Notes under the pieces: model-generated
Told to the model about the DNA's origin: nothing
The model's database searches: none
What the model saw: the letters and a program-made list of their open reading frames with translations, nothing else
Assembly: GCF_003550175.1 (NCBI RefSeq)
Contig: NZ_QXDF01000001.1
Coordinates: 1,636,501-1,700,500 of the forward strand
DNA length: 64,000 bases
Direction of reading: 5' to 3'
Origin: Dichotomicrobium thermohalophilum
Lineage (GTDB): Bacteria > Pseudomonadota > Alphaproteobacteria > Rhizobiales > Rhodomicrobiaceae
Translations under genes and position numbers: made by a program
Shown: piece after piece, positions 9,020-19,072 of the stretch
Position numbering within the stretch: position 1 is the first letter of the stretch
Layout: every line of letters starts with the position of its first letter

Positions 9020-10159
9020 ATGGGTATCATTGAATCTCTGATCGCGTTCGGGACCACGGTGCTGGCCTGGGCGATCCCGTTCCTGATCGTGCTCGGCCTG
9101 GTGGTGTTCATCCACGAACTGGGCCACTTCCTCGTCGCGCGCATGAACGGGGTGGCGGTTGAGGCGTTTTCCATCGGCTTCGGGCCCGAGATCGCCGGCT
9201 TTCACGACAAGCATGGCACGCGCTGGCGCGTCGCGTGGATCCCGCTTGGCGGCTACGTCAAGTTCCTCGGCGACGAAAACGCCGCCAGCATGCCGAGTCA
9301 GGAGGCGGCCGCGCAGGTATCCCCTGAGGACCGGGCGCGGATGTTCCAGTTCAAGCCCGTCGGCGCGCGTGCGCTGGTGGTCGCGGCCGGGCCGTTTGCC
9401 AATTTCCTGCTGGCTCTGGTGATTTTCGCGGGCCTGTTCATGGCCTACGGAAAGACAGTGATCGAGCCGCGGGTCGACGAGGTTGTCGCCGAGAGCCCGG
9501 CGGAGCGCGCCGGCTTTCAGCCAGGGGACCTGATTCTCAGCATCGACGGCGACGAGGTCGAGAGCTTCCAGGAGATGGTGCGCATTGTCGGCCTGAGCGC
9601 GGACCAGCCACTCGACGTCGTCGTGCAGCGTGATGGCGCGCGCGTGAACCTCACCGTGACACCGGAATTGGTGGAGACGGAAAGCCGCTTCGGCAGCGCC
9701 AAGATCGCGCGTATCGGCATTCGCGGCGCGGCCGATCAGAGCGATGTTATCAGGAAGAGCTACGGTCCCCTGGAGGCGGTTGGTCAGAGCTTCCAGGAAA
9801 CCTGGTTCTGGATGAAGCAGCCGATCATCTTCATCGGGGAGCTGATCGGTGGCCGGGCTTCGGCGGATCAGCTTGGCGGGCCGGTGCGAATCGCGCAAAT
9901 GTCTAAGGAAGTTGCGTCGATCGGCATCCCGGAGCTTCTGCGCTGGACCGCCATCATCTCCATCAGCATCGGGCTCATCAATCTGTTCCCGATCCCGGTG
10001 CTGGATGGGGGCCATCTGGTCTTCTATGGCATAGAAGCCATACGTGGAAAGCCATTGAACGAGAAGGCGCAGGAAATCGGCTTTCGCATTGGTATGGCGC
10101 TCGTTCTCATGTTAATGATCTTCGTCACGTGGAACGACGTCATGCAACTCATTGAATAA
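9020..10159 (+). CDS. rseP: Site-2 intramembrane zinc protease RseP
   Basis: 379 aa inner-membrane metalloprotease of the regulated-proteolysis pathway that cleaves anti-sigma factors and remnant signal peptides. The zinc motif HELGH lies at 32-36 in the first membrane segment; the second ligand motif NLFPIPVLDGGHLVFYG is near residue 321. A periplasmic PDZ domain sits between (VDEVVAESPAERAGFQPGDL). Placement between dxr and bamA is the usual order and fits a role in envelope stress. Confidence 0.97.
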   Translation: MGIIESLIAFGTTVLAWAIPFLIVLGLVVFIHELGHFLVARMNGVAVEAFSIGFGPEIAGFHDKHGTRWRVAWIPLGGYVKFLGDENAASMPSQEAAAQVSPEDRARMFQFKPVGARALVVAAGPFANFLLALVIFAGLFMAYGKTVIEPRVDEVVAESPAERAGFQPGDLILSIDGDEVESFQEMVRIVGLSADQPLDVVVQRDGARVNLTVTPELVETESRFGSAKIARIGIRGAADQSDVIRKSYGPLEAVGQSFQETWFWMKQPIIFIGELIGGRASADQLGGPVRIAQMSKEVASIGIPELLRWTAIISISIGLINLFPIPVLDGGHLVFYGIEAIRGKPLNEKAQEIGFRIGMALVLMLMIFVTWNDVMQLIE

Positions 10160-10432
10160 GACGGGAAATTGCAACCGAACGGCGAGACAACAAGGTTGCG
10201 GCCCGTCAGAAGAACAACCTGGCGTTTCGCGTATCATGCCCGCGTCCGGGCTTCGTGGCCCCCGCGCCACGTTCGGACGCAGAATTCTGACCACCGGCCC
10301 CGTGCCACTATGCAGTCATAAACAGACGCCTTAGTGTAGCGCGGGTTTTTGAACTGAGCTGTCGGGTCCGTGCGCGCGGGAAGCCGCGAACGGGCGAGGG
10401 GGCAAAAGAGATTTCGAGGGGCACAAAGGTCG

Positions 10433-12754
10433 ATGGTGAAATTTATAGTTAAGTGCGCGGCTCTGGCGGTGTCCGTGGTGCTGAGCTTTGCGGCCGTGAC
10501 GGCGGCGGATGTCACGGTTGGCCAGGCATCGGTCTCGGCGCAGACGATCTCCGACATCCGCGTCAGCGGCAACAAGCGCGTGGAGCCGGAGACCGTCAAA
10601 TCCTACCTCACATTCTCTGTGGGGGACCGCTATACAGCCAAGGCCGCCGATGACAGCTTCAAGGCGCTGTTCGCCACCGGCCTGTTCGCTGACGTCAACA
10701 TCAGCTACAGCAGCCGTGTCGTGACCGTGTCCGTGGTGGAGAACCCGGTCATCAATCAGGTGGCTTTCGAGGGCAATGATGAACTGGACGACAGCACGCT
10801 GTCCCAGGAGGTTCAGCTCCGCCCCCGCTCAGTGTACACGCGCGCCGCGGCACAGGCCGACGTGCAGCGCATCCTGAGAATTTACCGTGCCTCCGGCTAC
10901 TACAACGCGCAGGTTGAGGCGAAGATCATCAAGCTCCCCTACAATCGGGTCGATCTGGTCTTCGAGATCAACGAGGGTGAAAGTACCAAGGTCCAGAGCA
11001 TCACGTTCATCGGGAACGAGGCGTTTTCGGACAGTCAACTGCGCGATGTCATCTCGACCACAGAGTCCAGCCTGCTGAGCTTTCTCAAGCCGACAGACGT
11101 CTATGACAAGGATCGCCTGAACCTCGATCGCGCGCTGTTGCGGAAGTTCTACATCGAAAACGGCTACGCCGACGTCCGCATCATTTCCGCGGTGGCGGAT
11201 CTCGATCCCGACGGGGAAGGGTTCTTCATCACCTTCACGCTGGAGGAAGGCCCGCAATATACGTTTGGCGACGTGACGCTGCAGTCGGAGTTGCCGGGCC
11301 TCGATCCGGCCATGCTTCAGGACGAGCTCCTTATCGAATCCGGAGATACGTTCAACGGGCTGAAGGTCGACAAGACCGCCGAGAACCTGACGCTTGAAGC
11401 CTCCAAGATGGGCTTCCCGTTCGCCCGGGTACGCAAGCAGGTCAACCGCGATCCGATCTCGCTGACCATCGACGTGAACTTCGTCATCGAGCGCGGTCCG
11501 CGCATTTACGTGGAACGGATCAATATCTACGGCAACGTACGGACGCGTGAGTACGTTCTCCGCCAGGAGCTTCTCCTTGCCGAGGGGGATCCGTACAACC
11601 GTCAGCTTGTCGAGCAGTCCAAGAGGCGCATTCAGGGCAAGGCATATATCAAGACGGTCGAGATCTCGAAGGAGCAGGGGTCGGCGCGGGACCGCGTGAT
11701 CCTGAATATCAATGTGGTCGAGCAGGCCTCGGGTGAGTTCGGTATCGCCGGCGGCTACTCATCACTGGAAGGTGTTGTCGGCGAGGTCAGCTATACCGAG
11801 CGCAACTTCATGGGACGCGGCCAGTTCGTCCGGCTGAAACTGTCGGGCAGCTTCGAGCGCGCCCAGATCGACCTTAGCTTCACCGAGCCGCGTTTCCTCG
11901 GTCGCGAGATGTCGGCCGGTTTCGACGTGTTCCACAAGGAGTTGGATTACACTGATAGCAGTGATCGAGGTTACAAGAACCGCAAAACCGGCGGCGCCAT
12001 ACGCTTCGGCTTCCTCGTGGCGGAGGATACCGTTCTGACGACGAACTATTCGTTCACTCAGGATGAGGTTTACGATGTCGATACTTCGCGACCGGACCTG
12101 GAAGAGGGTACGTCTCAAATCTCCGCGGTCGGATACAGCCTCGTTTACGACACGCGTAACCTGAAGCGGAACCCGACGAACGGTCTCTATTTGGCCCTCA
12201 ATCAGGAATTCGCGGGTGTCGGCGGCAGTGTCAACTACCTGCGCACCACGGCCGAAGCGCGCGGCTATTATCCGGTGTCGGATGGTGTCACCCTCGTCGG
12301 CCGTCTCATCGGTGGCCATATCGAAGGCGTGTCGGGCGACGATGTTCGTTCAGTGGATGCGTTCTACAAGGGCAGCAATCTGATCCGCGGCTTTGAAAGC
12401 ACAGGCCTTGGTCCACGTGATCAAGATGGTGACGCGTTGGGGGCGAAATCGTTCTATGCGGCGAACGTGGAGTTGCGCTTCCCGTTCCCGTTCATTCCGG
12501 ATGAACTCGGGCTGTCCGGCGCTGTGTTCGCCGATGCCGGTTCTGTATTCGGAACAGACGTTTCCGACGCCGATTGCAACAATGGCGGTACCGGAGGCTG
12601 CGAGGACAGCGAAGCGATTCGCTCTTCGGTGGGCGCCAGCGTTCTCTGGAATTCGCCGGTCGGGCCCCTTCGCGCGGATTTCTCCTACGTGATCACAAGC
12701 GAGGAGTTCGACGAAGAGGAAGTGTTCGGCTTCGGCACCACGACGAAGTTCTAA
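10433..12754 (+). CDS. bamA: Outer-membrane protein assembly factor BamA
   Basis: 773 aa from the ATG that begins a signal peptide (MVKFIVKCAALAVSV); AAAGG precedes it. A longer in-frame ORF from 10370 adds a basic leader with no function seen. Five POTRA repeats follow (first one IRVSGNKRVEPETVKSYL), then a 16-strand barrel. The barrel motif LIRGFESTGLGPRD is the conserved (V/I)RGF loop essential for assembly activity, and the protein ends in Phe. BamA inserts beta-barrel proteins such as the porins at the left of the window. No skp/ompH gene follows it. Confidence 0.98.
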   Translation: MVKFIVKCAALAVSVVLSFAAVTAADVTVGQASVSAQTISDIRVSGNKRVEPETVKSYLTFSVGDRYTAKAADDSFKALFATGLFADVNISYSSRVVTVSVVENPVINQVAFEGNDELDDSTLSQEVQLRPRSVYTRAAAQADVQRILRIYRASGYYNAQVEAKIIKLPYNRVDLVFEINEGESTKVQSITFIGNEAFSDSQLRDVISTTESSLLSFLKPTDVYDKDRLNLDRALLRKFYIENGYADVRIISAVADLDPDGEGFFITFTLEEGPQYTFGDVTLQSELPGLDPAMLQDELLIESGDTFNGLKVDKTAENLTLEASKMGFPFARVRKQVNRDPISLTIDVNFVIERGPRIYVERINIYGNVRTREYVLRQELLLAEGDPYNRQLVEQSKRRIQGKAYIKTVEISKEQGSARDRVILNINVVEQASGEFGIAGGYSSLEGVVGEVSYTERNFMGRGQFVRLKLSGSFERAQIDLSFTEPRFLGREMSAGFDVFHKELDYTDSSDRGYKNRKTGGAIRFGFLVAEDTVLTTNYSFTQDEVYDVDTSRPDLEEGTSQISAVGYSLVYDTRNLKRNPTNGLYLALNQEFAGVGGSVNYLRTTAEARGYYPVSDGVTLVGRLIGGHIEGVSGDDVRSVDAFYKGSNLIRGFESTGLGPRDQDGDALGAKSFYAANVELRFPFPFIPDELGLSGAVFADAGSVFGTDVSDADCNNGGTGGCEDSEAIRSSVGASVLWNSPVGPLRADFSYVITSEEFDEEEVFGFGTTTKF

Positions 12755-12809
12755 AAAGAACAGGACCGCCGCGGTGGGGTCAACCCATCGCGGGACAAGA
12801 TCGCACAGC

Positions 12810-13868
12810 ATGACTCACAGAGGATTCTTCCGTCGAGCTGGCCCGTTCTCGGTCGCACAGATCGCCGAGAGGGTCGGGGCGGAGCTAGCCTCTGGGGCGG
12901 AAGGGGATCGGCAGATCACGGATGTGCGCCCGATTTCCGAGGCCGGAGCGGGCGACATCTCTTTCCTCGACAACCGACGCTACGCCTCGGAGTTGCGGTC
13001 GACCTCTGCAGGTGCCTGCCTTCTGCGGCCGGCGTTCGCGGACAAGTTGCCCGAAAATACTGTGGGCTTGTTGACCGATCGCCCCTACCATGCTCTGGCC
13101 CGTACGCTGTTCCTGTTCTACCCAGATGCCGGTCGACCGCTGGTCTACCAAGGGCAGGACGGCCCGGTCCACCCCACGGCCAGGATTGAAGAGGGGGCTT
13201 CTATCGAGCCCGGCGCGGTGATCGGTGCGCAAGCCGAGGTTGGGGCAGGAACGGTCATTGCGGCAGGCGCGGCAATCGGCTATGGCGTGAAGATCGGTCG
13301 GGACGCCTATGTCGGTCCGAACGCAAGCGTGATCCATGCGCTGGTTGGCGACCGGGTCGTGATCCATGCGGGTGTGGCGATTGGCCAGGATGGTTTCGGC
13401 TTTGCCATGGGGCCGGACGGGCACCTGAAAGTGCCGCAGATCGGCCGCGTCATCATCCAGGACGATGTCGAGATCGGCGCAGGGAGCGCCGTGGATCGCG
13501 GGGCGCTGTCGGACACGGTGATCGGCGAGGGAACGAAGATTGATAACCTCGTGCAGATCGGCCATAACGTCCGGATCGGTCGGCACTGCGTGCTCGCCGG
13601 TCAGGTCGGTATCTCCGGGAGCACGGTGCTCGAGGACTTTGTCGTGATAGGCGGTCAGTGCGGCTGCGCTGGCCATATCCGTATCGGCGCGGGCGCGCAG
13701 ATTGCCGCAATGAGCGGCGTGACGCACTCGGTCCCGCCGGGCGAGCGCTGGGGCGGCGCGCCGGCGAAACCCGTGGCGCAGTGGTCGCGCGAGATTGCGG
13801 TGATCAAGGCGCTTGGAGAAACGCTGAAGGGCAAGGCGCTCGCGCGGTTGAAACAGTTATTGAGTTGA
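12810..13868 (+). CDS. lpxD: UDP-3-O-(3-hydroxyacyl)glucosamine N-acyltransferase
   Basis: 352 aa from the ATG; a GTG at 12774 in frame is an alternative. Third step of lipid A synthesis: N-acylates UDP-3-O-acyl-glucosamine using acyl-ACP. The N-terminal uridine-binding domain ([25 protein letters not shown]) leads into a left-handed beta-helix of hexapeptide repeats ([20 protein letters not shown]). Catalytic His region [19 protein letters not shown] and the [20 protein letters not shown] ending are typical. Fifty-five bases after bamA. Confidence 0.97.
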   Translation: MTHRGFFRRAGPFSVAQIAERVGAELASGAEGDRQITDVRPISEAGAGDISFLDNRRYASELRSTSAGACLLRPAFADKLPENTVGLLTDRPYHALARTLFLFYPDAGRPLVYQGQDGPVHPTARIEEGASIEPGAVIGAQAEVGAGTVIAAGAAIGYGVKIGRDAYVGPNASVIHALVGDRVVIHAGVAIGQDGFGFAMGPDGHLKVPQIGRVIIQDDVEIGAGSAVDRGALSDTVIGEGTKIDNLVQIGHNVRIGRHCVLAGQVGISGSTVLEDFVVIGGQCGCAGHIRIGAGAQIAAMSGVTHSVPPGERWGGAPAKPVAQWSREIAVIKALGETLKGKALARLKQLLS

Positions 13869-13903
13869 GACGGAGGCCAATGGCGGCTGGGAGCGGTGAC
13901 GGA

Positions 13904-14386
13904 ATGAACGAAGCGTCGGAGACACGTCATCTGGACACGGCGGATGTTTCGAGGCTGCTAAAGCTGCTGCCGCACCGCTATCCGTTTCTGCTGGTGGATC
14001 GGATCATCGAGATGGACGGCGATAACTCCGCCATCGGCATCAAGAATGTGACGATCAACGAGCCGTTCTTTCAGGGCCACTTTCCAGACTTTCCGGTGAT
14101 GCCGGGTGTCCTGCTGATCGAGGGAATGGCGCAGACAGCCGGTGCGCTGTGCGTTGCGAGCTTGGGCGACGACTACGAACCGCAACTGGTCTACTTTATG
14201 TCGATCGACCGGGCGAAGTTTCGTCGGCCTGTCACGCCTGGCGATACCGTTCATTATCACGTGCAAAAGATGCGTAATCGGGGACGTGTCTGGCGCTTCC
14301 GGGCGGAAGCCCGGGTGGATGGCCAGAGTGTCGCCGAGGGCGAGATCAGCGCCATGATCGTCGAGCCGGACAAGGCGCCGACCTAG
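13904..14386 (+). CDS. fabZ: 3-hydroxyacyl-ACP dehydratase FabZ
   Basis: 160 aa from ATG 13904; ATG 13880, 3 bases after GGAGG, would give 168 aa and cannot be excluded. Hot-dog-fold enzyme that dehydrates 3-hydroxyacyl-ACP in fatty-acid elongation and competes with LpxA/LpxD for the same acyl-ACP. Signature: [14 protein letters not shown] with the catalytic His, then [20 protein letters not shown] with the catalytic Glu. Lies between lpxD and lpxA as in most Gram-negatives. Confidence 0.97.
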   Translation: MNEASETRHLDTADVSRLLKLLPHRYPFLLVDRIIEMDGDNSAIGIKNVTINEPFFQGHFPDFPVMPGVLLIEGMAQTAGALCVASLGDDYEPQLVYFMSIDRAKFRRPVTPGDTVHYHVQKMRNRGRVWRFRAEARVDGQSVAEGEISAMIVEPDKAPT

Positions 14387-14524
14387 CCGGTTTTTATGCC
14401 CGATGGCGGTCCGAGTGCCGCGGTTATTCGCGCACTCCGGTCCATACCACTGCGCTCTTGTGCCGTTATGGTCGCGCTAGGCTAGCGATAACGTGAAACC
14501 AGCAACAGGGAGCCCGGCTCCAGC

Positions 14525-15373
14525 ATGACCACATCTTCCGCGACAGCCGCCGCATCAGAGGGCGCTCCCGTCATTCATCCCTCGGCCGTGGTCGAGCCCG
14601 GCGCAGTTCTGGAAGAGGGCGTGCGCGTCGGTGCCTTCTGTGTCGTGGGGCCGAAGGTCAGGCTTGGCCGCAATGTGCAACTCCAGTCCCATGTGGTCGT
14701 CGAGGGCCACACGACGATCGGCGAGGGCACGACAGTGTCACCTTTCGCCGCCCTCGGGACGCCTCCTCAAGACCTCAAATACCGGGGAGAGGACTCCCGG
14801 CTGGAAATCGGCAGCAACAACGTCATCCGCGAACACGTCACGATGAACCCCGGCACGGAATCCGGGCGCATGTTGACGCGGGTGGGCAATGGCAACCTGT
14901 TCATGGTCGGCGCCCACGTAGCGCATGACTGCATGGTTGGTGACAACGTGATCTTTGCCAATAACGCCACGCTGGCCGGACATTGCACGGTTGAAGACAA
15001 CGCCATCCTTGGTGGCCTGTGCGCGGTGCACCAGCACGTCCGCATAGGCGCCCACGCCTTCATCGGCGGCATGTCGGGCGTGGAGAACGACATCATCCCA
15101 TTCGGCATGGCGCTGGGGAATCGGGCCGGGCTTGCTGGGCTGAACGTCGTGGGGCTGAAGCGCCGCGGCTTTTCCCGCGAGCAGATACATCGTCTGCGCC
15201 AAGCCTATCGGATCATGTTCGCGGACGAAGGCACGCTTTCCGAGCGGCTGGACGCGGTTGAGGCGGAATTTGGCGAGGATCCGCATGTTCAGCAGATCGT
15301 CAGCTTCGCGCGCACCGAATCGGGCCGGGCGCTGTGCATGCCGCGTCAGAACGCGGGCATATCGGCGGTCTGA
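14525..15373 (+). CDS. lpxA: UDP-N-acetylglucosamine O-acyltransferase
   Basis: 282 aa; first step of lipid A synthesis, transferring a 3-hydroxyacyl chain from ACP to UDP-GlcNAc. Hexapeptide-repeat helix starts [17 protein letters not shown]; catalytic His lies in [16 protein letters not shown], and the C-terminal helical domain starts near [17 protein letters not shown]. The 138-base spacer after fabZ holds a bulged hairpin (GAGTG...CACTC, 14413-14437) with no T-run, so it is not a clear terminator. Confidence 0.98.
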   Translation: MTTSSATAAASEGAPVIHPSAVVEPGAVLEEGVRVGAFCVVGPKVRLGRNVQLQSHVVVEGHTTIGEGTTVSPFAALGTPPQDLKYRGEDSRLEIGSNNVIREHVTMNPGTESGRMLTRVGNGNLFMVGAHVAHDCMVGDNVIFANNATLAGHCTVEDNAILGGLCAVHQHVRIGAHAFIGGMSGVENDIIPFGMALGNRAGLAGLNVVGLKRRGFSREQIHRLRQAYRIMFADEGTLSERLDAVEAEFGEDPHVQQIVSFARTESGRALCMPRQNAGISAV

Positions 15374-15385
15374 GGTCATGGTCCG

Positions 15386-16288
15386 ATGAGCGGCACCGAA
15401 GAGGATGCCCAACCGCTTGGAATCATTGCGGGTGCCGGCACCCTCCCGCTCCATATTGCCACGCACGCGCGCGAACAGGGCCGTGCCGTCTATATTCTCG
15501 GCTTTCAGGGACTCGCCGAGCCAGACATTGCCGGATTTCCGCATGACTGGATGCGATGGGGTCAGGTCGGCCGAATGCTGCGGCTGCTGCGCCAGAACGG
15601 TTGCCGCGAGATCGTGATCGTTGGCGGTGTGCGCCGGCCGAAGCTCACCTCGATCAGCATTGACGCCGGCCTGATCCGATACGCGCCGCAGATCTATCGC
15701 CTCACCCGGGGCGGGGACGATGCCGTTCTTAGCCGGGTTGTCCGGTTTTTCGAGGATCATGGCTTCGTCGTGCGCGGCGCGCACGAGATTGCGACCGACC
15801 TGACCGCGCCAGCGGGCCGCATGACCCGCGCGACGCCCTGCCCAGCAGACCGACAGGACATCGCCAAGGCGCTCGCGGTCCTGCGCGCGCTCGGCCCGCA
15901 TGATGTCGGGCAGGGGGTGGTTGCCGCGCGCGGTTATGTTCTGGCGGTGGAGGCGGCGGAAGGCACCGACGAGATGCTGCGCCGCTGCGCAGGCTTGCGG
16001 CAGTGGGGGCTGTCGCACCGTCACGGCGTGCTGGTCAAGGCGCCGAAGCCCGAGCAGGAACTGCGCGTGGATATGCCCACGATCGGGCCGCGCACAGCCG
16101 AACTGGCCGCCGAAGCCGGGCTGGCGGGGATCGCCGTGGCGCAGGGTCAGGTGCTGCTGGCAGAGCCACAAACGCTTGTCGAGACGGCGGACAGGCTTGG
16201 GCTTTTCGTGATAGGGATCGACCCGGAGGCTGAAGGCCGCGAAGCCGTTGCAGACACCTTGGTGTCAGCGAAAATGGCGGCGGATTAA
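15386..16288 (+). CDS. lpxI: UDP-2,3-diacylglucosamine pyrophosphatase LpxI
   Basis: 300 aa, DUF1009 family. LpxI replaces LpxH in most alphaproteobacteria and hydrolyses UDP-2,3-diacylglucosamine to lipid X. Seen: N-terminal LGIIAGAGTLPLHIATHARE, the GQVGRMLRLLRQNGCREIVIVGGVRRP segment (split here as GQVGRMLRLL and IVIVGGVRRP), and the C-terminal domain with RRCAGLRQWG, LVKAPKPEQELRVDMPTIGP and GLAGIAVAQGQVLL. Flanked by lpxA (12-base gap) and lpxB (30-base gap), completing the early lipid A pathway. Confidence 0.96.
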   Translation: MSGTEEDAQPLGIIAGAGTLPLHIATHAREQGRAVYILGFQGLAEPDIAGFPHDWMRWGQVGRMLRLLRQNGCREIVIVGGVRRPKLTSISIDAGLIRYAPQIYRLTRGGDDAVLSRVVRFFEDHGFVVRGAHEIATDLTAPAGRMTRATPCPADRQDIAKALAVLRALGPHDVGQGVVAARGYVLAVEAAEGTDEMLRRCAGLRQWGLSHRHGVLVKAPKPEQELRVDMPTIGPRTAELAAEAGLAGIAVAQGQVLLAEPQTLVETADRLGLFVIGIDPEAEGREAVADTLVSAKMAAD

Positions 16289-16318
16289 CCGCGCGCCCAG
16301 ACCAGAAGGACCCAGGCG

Positions 16319-17527
16319 GTGAAACCGCGCTCGCGTCACATCTTCATCGTTGCCGGCGAGCACTCCGGCGATGCACTCGGCGCTAAGCTGATGGCCGCGC
16401 TTAATGCGCGCAGTGATACGCCTCTGGTTTATTCGGGTGTCGGGGGAGAAGAGATGGCGGAGATGGGGCTGCGAAGCCTGTTCCCGCTGTCGGACGTCGC
16501 GGTGATGGGCCCGCTCGCCATTCTGAAGCGCCTGCCGCAGTTGGTACGCCGGGTCTATCAAACGGTGGATGCGGCGGTCGCCGCTGCGCCTGATCTGGTC
16601 GTTATCATCGACAGCCCCGAGTTCACCCATCCGATCGCCAAGCGCATCCGGCGCAAATGTCCCGACATTCCGATCATTGATTATGTCTCGCCGACAGTCT
16701 GGGCGTGGCGGCCGGGGCGCGCGCGCAAGATGCGGGCATATGTGGATCACGTGCTGGCCCTGTTGCCGTTCGAGCCGGAGGCGCATGCCCGCCTGGGCGG
16801 GCCGCCCTGCACCTATGTCGGGCATCCGCTTGTGGAGCAGGATGACTGGATCCGCTCGCTTGAACCGGAAGCGCTTGCCCAGCGACTCGGGATCGACCGC
16901 AGCAACCCGGTGCTGCTGGTGCTGCCCGGCAGCCGCCAAACGGAGGTGCGCCGGCTGATGGCCCCGTTTGGCGAGACCGTCGCGCGGTTGCGCGCGCAGG
17001 GCCTTGAACCGCAGGTCATCATTCCGGCGGTATCCACGCTGCGTCCCCAGATCGAGGCGGCGCTGGCCGACTGGCCAGTTCCGGCGCACATCACGGAAGG
17101 GACGGAAGACAAATTCCGCGCATTCCGGCTGGCTGATGCGGCGCTGGCGGCGTCGGGGACGGTGACGCTCGAACTCGGGCTGGCTGGAACCCCTATGGTT
17201 GTCGGTTACAAGGTGGATGCCGTGGCGGCTTCCCTGCGGTTCCTGCTCCGCGTTCCGTCGATCGTGTTGGCCAACCTCGTTCTCCAGGACAACGCCTTCC
17301 CGGAATTCATTCAGGAAGACTGCAATCCGGAGACGCTGAGCGCCGCGCTCGCGCCGCTGCTCTCGGAGACGCCCGAGCGCGCCCGCCAGCGCGAAGCGGT
17401 CGCCCGGGTGCGGTCGATCCTGCGCGCACCCGGCGATGAGCCCAGCGCCCGCGCCGCCGAGGTGAGCTTGCGAATCCTCGCCGGCGGGAGGGCCGAAGCG
17501 GCGGGCGCCGAGCCGCTGGCGGGGTGA
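16319..17527 (+). CDS. lpxB: Lipid-A-disaccharide synthase
   Basis: 402 aa from a GTG start with AAGGA upstream. GT19 glycosyltransferase that joins lipid X to UDP-2,3-diacylglucosamine at the inner membrane. Signatures: IVAGEHSGDALGAKLMAAL at the N-terminus, IDYVSPTVWAWRPGRARKM, VGHPLVEQ, and the nucleotide site LVLPGSRQTEVRRL. Its stop codon is only 3 bases from the stop of convergent gltA, with no terminator between them. Confidence 0.98.
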   Translation: MKPRSRHIFIVAGEHSGDALGAKLMAALNARSDTPLVYSGVGGEEMAEMGLRSLFPLSDVAVMGPLAILKRLPQLVRRVYQTVDAAVAAAPDLVVIIDSPEFTHPIAKRIRRKCPDIPIIDYVSPTVWAWRPGRARKMRAYVDHVLALLPFEPEAHARLGGPPCTYVGHPLVEQDDWIRSLEPEALAQRLGIDRSNPVLLVLPGSRQTEVRRLMAPFGETVARLRAQGLEPQVIIPAVSTLRPQIEAALADWPVPAHITEGTEDKFRAFRLADAALAASGTVTLELGLAGTPMVVGYKVDAVAASLRFLLRVPSIVLANLVLQDNAFPEFIQEDCNPETLSAALAPLLSETPERARQREAVARVRSILRAPGDEPSARAAEVSLRILAGGRAEAAGAEPLAG

Positions 17528-17530
17528 GGC

Positions 17531-18865
17531 TCAGCGGTCCTGGATCGGCACGTAGTCCCGGCGCGCCGGGCCGATGTAAAGCTGGCGCGGCCGGCCGATC
17601 TTTTGGTCTGGATCGGCGATCATCTCCTTCCACTGAGCGATCCACCCGACGGTACGGGCAATGGCAAACAGCACGGTGAACATCGAGGTGGGGAATCCCA
17701 GAGCCTTCAGCGTGATGCCCGAATAGAAGTCGATATTCGGGTAGAGCTTGCGATCGACGAAGTAGGGGTCTTCGAGCGCGATCTTTTCCAGCTCCTGCGC
17801 CACCTGCAGCAGCGGATCGTCCTGCACGCCCACAAGGTCCAGCACCTCTCGCGCCGTTTTCTGCATGACCTTGGCACGCGGGTCATAGTTCTTGTAGACG
17901 CGGTGGCCAAAGCCCATCAGGCGGAACGGATCGTCCTTGTCCTTGGCCCGGTCGATATATTCCGGGATGCGGTCGACCGTGCCGATCTCCTGCAGCATGT
18001 TAAGCGCGGCCTCGTTCGCGCCGCCATGCGCCGGGCCCCAGAGGCAGGCAATACCCGAAGCGATGCAGGCGAAGGGGTTGGCGCCGGAGGAGCCGGCCAG
18101 GCGTACCGTGGAGGTCGAGGCGTTCTGCTCGTGGTCCGCGTGGAGGATGAAGATGCGGTCCATTGCGCGCGCCAGCACCGGGTCGATCTTGTATTCCTCA
18201 CACGGTACCGCGAAGCACATGTAGAGGAAGTTGTGCGCGTAATTCAGCTCGTTGCGCGGATATACGAAGGGCTGGCCGATCGAGTATTTGTAGGCCATCG
18301 CGGCGATCGTCGGCATCTTGGCGATCATGCGCAGGGCGGCGATGTCCCGTTGCATCGGGTCGCTGATGTCCGTGGAGTCGTGATAGAACGCCGCGAGCGC
18401 ACCGACGACGCCCACCATGATCGCCATCGGGTGTGCGTCCCGACGGAAGCCGGTGAAGAAGCGGCTCATCTGCTCGTGGATCATGGTGTGGTAGGTGACG
18501 CGGTTCTCGAAATCCTCGTACTGCTCGCGCGTCGGCAGATCGCCGTACAGCAGCAGGTGGCAGGTTTCGAGGAAGTCGCCCTGTTCGGCCAGTTCGTCGA
18601 TGGGGTAGCCGCGATAGAGAAGCTCGCCCTTGTCTCCGTCGATGTAGGTGATGCCGGACTTGCAGCTTGCGGTCGAGGTGTAGCCTGGGTCGAACGTGAA
18701 CATGCCGGAGTCGCGGTAGAACTTCGTGATGTCCACGACATCCGGTCCAACCGTACCGGACATCACCGGCAATTCCAGCTCGGTGTCCTCAAAGGAAAGC
18801 TTGGCGTTTCCTTTATACTGCGCACCGCCGTTGGCACCGGGATGTTTGGAATCGGAATGGCTCAT
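17531..18865 (-). CDS. gltA: Citrate synthase
   Basis: 444 aa from the ATG after AGGAG; upstream in-frame codons look non-coding. Condenses oxaloacetate and acetyl-CoA at TCA entry. Length and the N-terminal domain ([20 protein letters not shown]) fit the hexameric Gram-negative type II enzyme. Active-site regions: [31 protein letters not shown] and [17 protein letters not shown] carry the catalytic His residues, with the Asp in the later [20 protein letters not shown] part. Adjacent to lpxB, as in Rhizobium relatives. Confidence 0.98.
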   Translation of the reverse strand: MSHSDSKHPGANGGAQYKGNAKLSFEDTELELPVMSGTVGPDVVDITKFYRDSGMFTFDPGYTSTASCKSGITYIDGDKGELLYRGYPIDELAEQGDFLETCHLLLYGDLPTREQYEDFENRVTYHTMIHEQMSRFFTGFRRDAHPMAIMVGVVGALAAFYHDSTDISDPMQRDIAALRMIAKMPTIAAMAYKYSIGQPFVYPRNELNYAHNFLYMCFAVPCEEYKIDPVLARAMDRIFILHADHEQNASTSTVRLAGSSGANPFACIASGIACLWGPAHGGANEAALNMLQEIGTVDRIPEYIDRAKDKDDPFRLMGFGHRVYKNYDPRAKVMQKTAREVLDLVGVQDDPLLQVAQELEKIALEDPYFVDRKLYPNIDFYSGITLKALGFPTSMFTVLFAIARTVGWIAQWKEMIADPDQKIGRPRQLYIGPARRDYVPIQDR

Positions 18866-19072
18866 TATCACGCTCCTGGGATGTGAAACCTCATTCCCGC
18901 CGGGAGGCAGGAACCGGCACGCGGTCTGGCCGCGACGCGGGTGGAACACCCGACAGCGTGTCACGCGGCCGCCGATTATGGAACCATTTGCTAGCGCGTT
19001 TTTTGCAGTGCGGCAATATCAGCGCCGACTGTACGGGGTCACGTCCCGTTGTCCGGGGCATTCGTCCGCCCC

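Noticed and set aside
10160-10432. Envelope-stress (extracytoplasmic sigma) promoter before bamA
   Set aside because: GAAC- and TCTGA-like words occur but not at the required spacing, so no regulatory call is supported.
17603-18886. Long plus-strand ORF of 427 codons opposite gltA
   Set aside because: It is antisense to a clear citrate synthase, its composition is what GC-rich codon bias produces on the other strand, and no family signature is visible. The same holds for the long ORFs opposite gltX, dxr, rseP, metG, lpxA and radA.
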